NCBI GenBank assembly: GCA_003290165.1
Contig: QNQO01000504.1
Coordinates: 558,001 to 622,000 of the forward strand
Length of the DNA stretch: 64,000 bases
Source: Berberis thunbergii
Lineage: Eukaryota > Streptophyta > Magnoliopsida > Ranunculales > Berberidaceae
Direction of reading: 5' to 3'
Part shown: positions 56,502-64,000 of the stretch, piece after piece
How the letters are laid out: each line of letters starts with the position of its first letter
Position numbering within the stretch: position 1 is the first letter of the stretch
Program-made: the position numbers and the translations under genes
Notes under the pieces: model-generated
Seen by the model: the letters and a program-made list of their open reading frames with translations, nothing else
Told to the model about the DNA's origin: nothing
Database searches by the model: none

Positions 56502-56880
56502 CACTACACCACAAATGCTTATTCATAGCGTTTCAAAAACGCTATTGTAGGATATCATAGTGTTTTAGAAAACGCTAAGTCTGCCGGAGCTATAATAGAT
56601 AAAATTATTTATAGCGTTTTAGAAATGCTATTGTAAATAGACCATTTATAGCATTTTTCAAGCGCTATTGTTTATCTTGTAATAGCGTTTTAAAAATTCT
56701 ATGGTTAAACCTATAATAGCGTATAATAAATGCTATTGTTTAGCTTGTGACATCACTTAAAAAACGCTATTGTATAGTTACCAATAGCGTTTCTGAACGT
56801 TATTGTCTTCCCTCACGTAGCATTTAACAAATGTTATTGTATTAGTTTCTATAGTGTTTCTCAATGCCCTTTTTTTATCT
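56502..56880. repeat. Subterminal hairpin repeats of the second CACTA element
   Basis: About nine units (TAGCGTTTCAAAAACGCTATTGTAGG and variants) in both orientations, more decayed than in the first element. Confidence 0.8.
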
Positions 56881-58465
56881 AGAGAACTCATCAAGTGTTA
56901 TCAAATGACTTTTTATAACATTGATTTCTTTAACCATATAAGATAATATTATGTAAAACATCCAAATGATCCAAAAAAAAGAAGATATTAATCATCTCAT
57001 AAACATACAAATTACCATCATGATTTGAATATAATACAATACAATAAAAATATTAACTCAATGACAACATTTGTCTCAAAAGTACTACACTATATCTCAA
57101 TGAAAATTGATCTCTTAATCACTCTCACCATTACATGAATTTGACATTGAAACTTCTCAATAAGAAGACGACGCTTAACTGTTGAAACATATTGTCACAG
57201 CAACAACACCGTCCCCCCACTGGACAATGTAAACAATGACCAAACCCAGCTTCCCACTTCATTCCTTACCTCTAACCATTCTTTACTCAACTCTGCAGCC
57301 CAGAAAACCAAATCAGCAACACCAAAAGAGGGACAAACAGAGCAAAACAGAGTGTAAGATCCCTGCTCGTGACCTGCCATAAACTTGTCTCAATCCAAAC
57401 ATGCTTAGCAACCACAAATTCCATCCTTCCACACCAAAACAGTGACTGCAAGCAGCTCTTGAAACCAGCCATAAAACCAACCTTCCACACCAAAACAGTG
57501 ACTGCTGGCAGCTCCCGAAACCAGCCATAAAACCAATGCAACATGTGAACTCAGCCATGAAGTATGTAGGCGGTGTGGCACCTATCTATTTCAACCAGCC
57601 CTGCAATATAGCCAAATTCAGTCAAGGTTGTGTTGAAATCATCATCAGATATACTTCTTTAGAGTCTTGCAAGACAGAATATCCATTTCAACTACCTATT
57701 CACATTATGTTATATCTAATTATTTCATACTCAAAAGGACTTTGAGTTTGTAGCTTATTATAGGTGAATATAAGATCAATGGAAATGCAGCAAAATGGAA
57801 ACCTTCATTCCATTTGCATAGGATGGAAACATTTGAGTTGATAAGCATTAAATAAAGCAGAGAGCCATAGTAGATAGTTTGAATATTTCAGTTTATCAGT
57901 GTCCTGGTAAGTGCAGAGAATGTTCAGAAAGATTGGACAGGTCAAGTTTGCATTTATATTTGGTCTTGAGGAAAATAAAGTCCCGAGGTATCAATCTAAA
58001 TAGACAAGGTAGAAAGAGGAAAGAGGATAAGAGAAGGAAGAAATGAGTTAATCCATCAGATTTAATGTAGAGGGATGCATGTGACTAACAATAATAGGAA
58101 TCATGCCCTTAAGATGTGCATCAAATATGCATGTGTGTGACATTTTTTTGTTTACGGTGTGACATTAGATGCTTTCCAGAATATGCTATTTGACATAGGG
58201 TCTTTAAACTGATCAAAAGTCTTCCCTATAGATTTGACACATCACCGTCTACCTTGATAGGTTTATGAATGCTTGACAAGGAACATAGTGAATAAATAAA
58301 AAAAATGGACGTTTTTTCATAACTCCTAATGGTAGGATAGATTCTTGACAGAAGATATGTTTTAGTAATATTCAACGTAAAAGCCAGGAATTGATTCACT
58401 ATCAATATAAATAAAAAAAGTTATTGATTATTCAACTAAAGTAAATAAACAACATAAAGGGCACA
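56881..58465. other. Unassigned CACTA interior with a 56-bp tandem duplication
   Basis: CCTTCCACACCAAAACAGTG... occurs at 57425..57480 and 57481..57536, with seven differences. The overlapping minus-strand frames (57558 to 57195) are products of this repeat and not convincing genes. Nothing else is recognised. Confidence 0.5.
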
Positions 58466-58469
58466 TGTT

Positions 58470-60730
58470 GCCTAGGTTTTTTCAAGAGGTACATACCAAC
58501 GAGTTGTCAAGAGGCCTTCAACTCCGACAGGACCTCGAGAATGAATCCTACTTGTATTTATTCCAACCCGATCAGCAATTCAACAGAACCAACATTTGTG
58601 AGCGTGAGAAACCCAGCCATTTTAGCTAATACCCATTAGTAATTACTAAAAAGATAGAATATCAGACGACTACATACCTCTGCACCAAGACCAAAATGAA
58701 CACCATCACAAAATCGCGTGCTTGCATTATGGATGACAGCAGCACTGGAATATAGCAAGTAATAATACATGGTTACTTATATTACAATTTGCCAAATATT
58801 GCGTGTAGATAACCATTATGAAGAAACTACTTAACAACCAATATGATATTTAGCAACAGAAAACCCCCCTTAAAAGAGAAGCCAGAAAGTTCTTATAATG
58901 AGATCACTCAACAACATAATCCACTAGTGGAGTGCAAAAAGAAGTATGCTTACCTATCAACCTGATGTAAGAATATGTCTACAGCTTCATAGTCTTCTGT
59001 AACTATACAATCAGTGTGAACACTGTAGAAATCGGAGTTCACCGAGTACATAGGCAAATGGATGAGAAAACTAAGAGCGAAAAAATAAAGAAGCGGTTAA
59101 AATAGATAAACAAATAAATAACCTTCCGTGACGATGTATATGTTCGATGGCATCATGCACATCATCCACAATTTCAATTGTACAAGCCATGGAATTGTAC
59201 TCATGGTGAAATGCGCATGCTTCTAAAATATTTAGTACGGAAGTAATTCTTGGCCCTCCATATAGTTTAACACCTGCAGTAAAGACTATTATTAGCTTCC
59301 TGAAGCTGTCTCTCTAGATCAACAAATGATCTGCTCTGCATTAGCTAAGAATATATCTTTCACCATGTATAGCGTGAACATAAAGCATATCCAACCGTAT
59401 CCACCAATGTACCCCAATTTGTAGAAAAAGTAGGGTGTCTTGACTAGCCCAAGACATAATCAAGTCACACTTACCCAAGTGACATGCATATTTTAATATA
59501 TATAAGGGAAAAGTCAATGAAGGCCTTTGGATCTTGAGTACATTCCTAACGGACAAAGATTGAGTGGCCAAATAGATTTCGTTTAAGCTCTAACCAAACT
59601 TTCCAAGCTTATAATGACAAATGGGGTGATATCTAATAAACACCAAGCTTAATCACATTTTCGTTGGACTATATGCTCAACATAACTTTGGCAAATTGAA
59701 CACAAGCTTGACCGCAACCTGGAAAGGAAGGATTTCAGTGGCGAAATGGATTTCATTTAAGCTCTTTCCAAGCTTATTATGATAAATGGATTCTACAATT
59801 CGGAAAGAAAACACTAGTCTAGTTATTATGTCCATAGACATTCAATATTGCACACTTAGATTCTTAACATTTGCACTAATAATGAAGTCCACTCTCTTGT
59901 TCACGGACCTGTTGATTGATTTGTTTGCTCATTCAAAAAAAGTGTATGTCAAAAATATGTCACACTTCCATCGGTTCAGCTTGATATATGATAGATATGT
60001 TCTCTCTAACAACTTAAGCTTTTAGATTAACAAACAATTTAACATGGTGTCAAAGCATTAGTTTTGACAGGTCGTGATAACAATGTTGCCAGCTTAACTA
60101 CTCAGGCATTGTCTAGTACTTTTAAATTTTAACATCGTATTGGAGACTCCACCATAACTAGATGACAAGTCGTCTAAACAATAATCCTCAGCCAGATAGC
60201 AGACAGAAGCAACAATTTCTACAGGAAATGCAACGAAAAATGTTGATCTGGATTGGAAGCTTGAAAGGAATTTTTTTTAAAAAAAAACCCTAGCCTAACG
60301 AATTTCATGACATTTAATCGCTGAAACTTCAGATTGTTTAACATAATGAAAAGATATGACATTAAGAGCTTGGTAATTATTAGTGAAGATGAACTAATCA
60401 CACAAAAAGGCATACCTTCACTGCGTAGCTCCCTCATAAGCTCATTGAGTAGAGCAGTCTCAACCAAATCTTTGTGTACAAGAAGTGTTTCCTGAAATTA
60501 GGACATCAACGTTGAGAAACTGTAGTATATGCACATTTAATGAAAAGCATTTGCAAATACAAAGCAAGAGAATCGGTAGCCCAGAAGGTGAATTACCATA
60601 GCATTACAGGCTGCTGGATAGTCCATCCCCATCCAAGACAATGCGCTTTGCCATTTCCATATTAGCCGATTTATCAACATAACATGGCAAATCCCATCTG
60701 GATGGTAAACATGCATTTAGTACAAAGTTC
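58470..60730 (-). pseudogene. P5CS: Captured P5CS (delta-1-pyrroline-5-carboxylate synthase) 3' exons
   Basis: Six exon blocks in correct order with introns: 60720 to 60600 (VDKSANMEMAKRIVLD in one frame, DYPAACNAM in another), 60490 to 60415 (ETLLVHKDLVETALLNELMR), 59285 to 59125 ([36 protein letters not shown]), 59035 to 58955 (SVHTDCIVTEDYEAV), 58745 to 58685 (SAAVIHNASTRFCDG, HFGLGAE), 58600 to 58475 ([18 protein letters not shown]). This is the glutamyl-phosphate reductase half of the proline-synthesis enzyme. Kinase half absent; replacements and a frameshift show it cannot work. Confidence 0.92.
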
Positions 60731-60964
60731 AGTCGACCATCTACAACGCCTTTCAATAGAAATACAACATTGTTTTAGCATTGGATCATCATCCTAGCCA
60801 TGTGTGTTAACAACCTGCAAGTTTAAGAGACGAGAAGGCATCCCTTGCCACAACAACAATATTATAAGGGATTCATAGAGTATATGCTTACTTCAAATAC
60901 CGAAACATGTACTAAAATGCGTGACACACCTTTTGGTTGTTTGTTGTCTTAGTATAATGTCAAT

Positions 60965-61445
60965 AACTTTTAAGTGCATGGCATGTGTTCTCTGCATCAA
61001 CTCCTTTTAGTGCTAAAACAATTGGATTCATTGGAATTTTTGCAGCAAGACGAATCTCAACATGAAAATATTTTACATGATTGCACGCTTCGCCCTCTTG
61101 CGATCACCCTCATTTGGGCTCCCAATCAATCCAGGGCTACTAGTACTGCAAACATAAAAATCACAAGAGAAAGTATGTATATTATGAAATGATAACTACA
61201 TAATAAAATAGCAACACAAATGCGAAAAGAAAGACCAATCACTTCACAGTAGATTCATCCAAGATGACAGTAAATTCAAACTTATTTTGTGGAAGTGGCC
61301 CAATTATGTACAACCTTTTCTCCCCATCATAGGCAAAATGTTTTCCCTACAACTCAGAAGAATAAGTTTGATGGAGTTTATGCCTTTCCCTTCAACAGCT
61401 TGCTGGTCTACTGAAGTTATAGAAACCTAGACAAATCATAGTAAA
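60965..61445 (-). pseudogene. Captured ARGONAUTE4-like exons
   Basis: Minus strand: about 61440 to 61250 reads DQQAVEGKGIN, TYSSEL-GKHFAYDGEK with a stop, RLYIIGPLPQNKFEFTVILD. After an intron, 61140 to 60970 reads SPGLIGSPNEGDRKRAKRA, VEIRLAAKIPMNPIVLALKG, VDAENTCHAL. These are the N-terminal domain blocks of the AGO4/6/9 clade, which bind 24-nt siRNAs in RNA-directed DNA methylation. PAZ and PIWI are absent. The assignment is by motif recall. Confidence 0.8.
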
Positions 61446-63355
61446 CTTGCAATTAATAGGAAGAAACTACAACAACATCAGAAGAATAAAGTGGCTAGTC
61501 ACGATTGACCCACTCCAATTCACACTTGATGAAAGAGACTAGTTAGATTTATCTTTGGCACCTTGTTGAAAACAATTTTCAGCAAGAATCACAAAAAAAC
61601 CAAACATATTTGAGAGAGATTCATCAAGAAATGTAGAAAGTTGATGAATCAAATAACCTGTTGTTTACCTTCACCGCGTGATGAAGCTATAGTACCCATG
61701 GATCCCATTGATCTGAATTGAACAATCTTCAAGTATTGTAGGCCCTCATATTTCTAGATTTCTAGTCTAGTGAACAACCACTCATTTGTACAACAATTCA
61801 TATACATAACTTGCCATGCCACCACTCTAACTTTTCAACTCCTTTATTTATGTTTATAACTTTTGGTTGAGATTCAGTCTCACCGTAAATTAGATAAAAA
61901 AAAAAAACAACAACTTAACTATAAAAAGTAAGAGTTGGGATTCCTTCTACTTTAAATCAGATAAAAAAGAGGCAAGGTGATCATAGCTCAACTAAAGCAC
62001 TTACCAGGATGAATGCATACTCTTTGATTTCTCCACGCGCTTGATGTTGTGATACTTCAGCCGCAAATCGGGTCAACATATCTCGTTATCTCAAGCAGAA
62101 GAAAGAAATCTGACATATATATAAAAAAACAAGCAAACTTGATTAAAAGAAGTGTTGGAAGTTAAACAAAACACAAAAATATGACGCAAACACACAATAC
62201 AAGTATAATGCATGATTCATTAACATAAGTCTCTAGTTAAAGTTTATCACATGAAATTGGGTACTCTTGGTGACAATGCTTGTGAGTTGAGTTGGAATAA
62301 AAGGGCAAGAATAATTCATCATTCATATGATCTAATCCCAAACCTTTAAACGGCTTCTTCCTATTTTTAGCACCTATATATTCCCCAATTAGTGATTTAC
62401 TGACCTGACTCAAAACATTCAGATCACAGATCAAGCTATTTCAGACAATTTGTTAACATACAAAAGAGCAACATTATTTCTGGATCTATGCAATCTTAGC
62501 ACTTGAACATGTCAATTGGATGTTAGAGAAAATTTATGACACCTAGGGTAACAACAGCTCAAGACATGAAAGTCGATAACCACATGTTTAAAAAGACACT
62601 TCTCTCAGGGAGAAATTTCCATCATTGATCAATTAATAAAAACCATTTCAAAATGGCATGGGTACAAGGATATTGAACACAGGTGACTAAAAAACTCACC
62701 AATACAAGTTCTCTTGAGGGATTAAGATATTATCAAACTTTACATAAAAGCAGCACCATGATGAACTCAGAAGCATATATAAGCAGTTAAACTGAGAATG
62801 GCCTAGGATATGAAAGAAATAAATACGGCTATTATCAACACCATTCAGTCCAGTTTGATGACTGCAGTCTGCAATATATGAATGTTTGGGCATACATTCT
62901 CTTATTAAACTCTAATTTGAGATATGGATGCATGGACACCCCAACCACCCCCCCCCCCCCCCCCCCCCCCCCCCCACACCGATTCTTCCCTTGAATATTG
63001 AGTTGGGAAAAGACTATTGTATGTGTTGCATGCTGTGGGAAAAGGGAAGAAACAGATAACCAATTATTTATTTTAAAAAAAAAAAAAACTGAGCATCAAT
63101 TTGCGACTGTCACTAATAATGTCTTGATTGTAACAACTCTCTTCATATTGGAACAACTAGGGAGGACAAATGTTTCAACATTGTTCACGAGAACAAATAG
63201 ACATTTAGATTGGCTCTGAATTTAAACATAGGGGTTTTATAAAAGAATCACCATAGAAGAAAATATTGAATAATTGAATGGGGTTTGTAAAACAATCACC
63301 ATAGAAGATAGTATTGAATAATTGAATGAATAAAAAATAAAAAAAAGGCATAATA
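61446..63355. other. Unassigned CACTA interior
   Basis: One exon-like minus-strand piece at 62092 to 61995 (DMLTRFAAEVSQHQARGEIK, EYAFIL before a GTAAG donor) that I cannot name. A C28 run lies at 62948..62975. A near-duplicate of AATCACCATAGAAGA...TATTGAATAATTGAATG occurs at 63246 and 63293. Confidence 0.45.
62948..62975. repeat. Poly-C run of 28
   Basis: An uninterrupted run of 28 C (28 G on the minus strand), followed by ACACC. Exact length may be affected by sequencing or assembly. Confidence 0.85.
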
Positions 63356-63359
63356 AATT

Positions 63360-63905
<546 letters not shown>

Positions 63906-64000
63906 GATCAGATCTTTGTCTCTCTTTATATCTCTTGATCTCCCTGGATCAAGATCTCTATTTCTCAATCTCTCGATTTCTCTCTCCCTCACTCTTTCCC
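63906..64000 (-). promoter_or_regulatory. CT-rich leader of the captured RPL11, copy 2
   Basis: GATCTCTATTTCTCAATCTC and TCTCTCCCTCACTCTTTCCC match 40146..40330 upstream of copy 1. The region runs off the window. Confidence 0.5.

Noticed and set aside
57195..57558. Overlapping minus-strand Trp/Phe-rich frames
   Set aside because: They result from a 56-bp tandem duplication read in two frames; no family resemblance.

Overview
This window is nuclear DNA from a flowering plant, almost certainly a eudicot. The signs are AT-rich DNA, split genes with GT-AG introns, plant LTR retrotransposons of both the Ty1/copia and Ty3/gypsy superfamilies, CACTA transposons, MITEs and fragments of plant housekeeping genes. 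I see no prokaryotic or organellar genes. Only one host gene looks intact, an aldo-keto reductase of the AKR4 type in four exons (43172..48728). Nearly everything else is nested transposable elements and broken gene pieces. The species cannot be named from the sequence alone.

Layout, left to right. 6..660 is a hAT-type MITE. 661..15516 is a minus-strand Athila-like gypsy derivative that keeps gag and protease but no reverse transcriptase or integrase. It carries an internal 1.6-kb tandem duplication. A second element of the same family (6072..12324, TSD TGTAC) is inserted in its gag. 15517..17127 is a decayed plus-size retroelement-associated protein (PF04195-like) on the minus strand. 17234..21560 is a mosaic of CACTA-type hairpin repeats with captured histone H3 and RRM-protein fragments. 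21553..25231 is a truncated Tork-type copia on the minus strand, which shares an LTR with a short TRIM-like unit ending at 25688. 25689..27587 holds nothing I can assign. 27593..42501 is an Ale-type copia on the plus strand (TSD GGTAG), split by a 9,991-bp CACTA element (30710..40700, TSD TCC) filled with host gene fragments.

43172..48728 is the aldo-keto reductase gene. Its 4.3-kb second intron holds a 2.66-kb copia derivative whose two LTRs face each other in inverted orientation inside one TAATG target duplication. 49555..49703 is the start of a second aldo-keto reductase copy, cut by a Tat-type gypsy element. In that element, on the minus strand, come integrase, then fifteen units of a 177-bp tandem repeat, then an antisense extra ORF, then polypurine tract and 3' LTR. 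56155..56501 is an oppositely oriented LTR of the same family, itself cut by a second CACTA element that starts at 56502 and runs out of the window.

The most interesting pattern is shared by the two CACTA elements. Each carries the 5' part of a ribosomal protein L11 (uL5) gene near its right end, reading leftward. In both, every captured exon block whose host gene I recognise lies downstream in the same orientation: rhomboid, AP-4 beta, RPT5 and tubulin cofactor D in the first, ARGONAUTE4-like and P5CS in the second. This arrangement could let a captured housekeeping promoter make chimeric, spliced transcripts.
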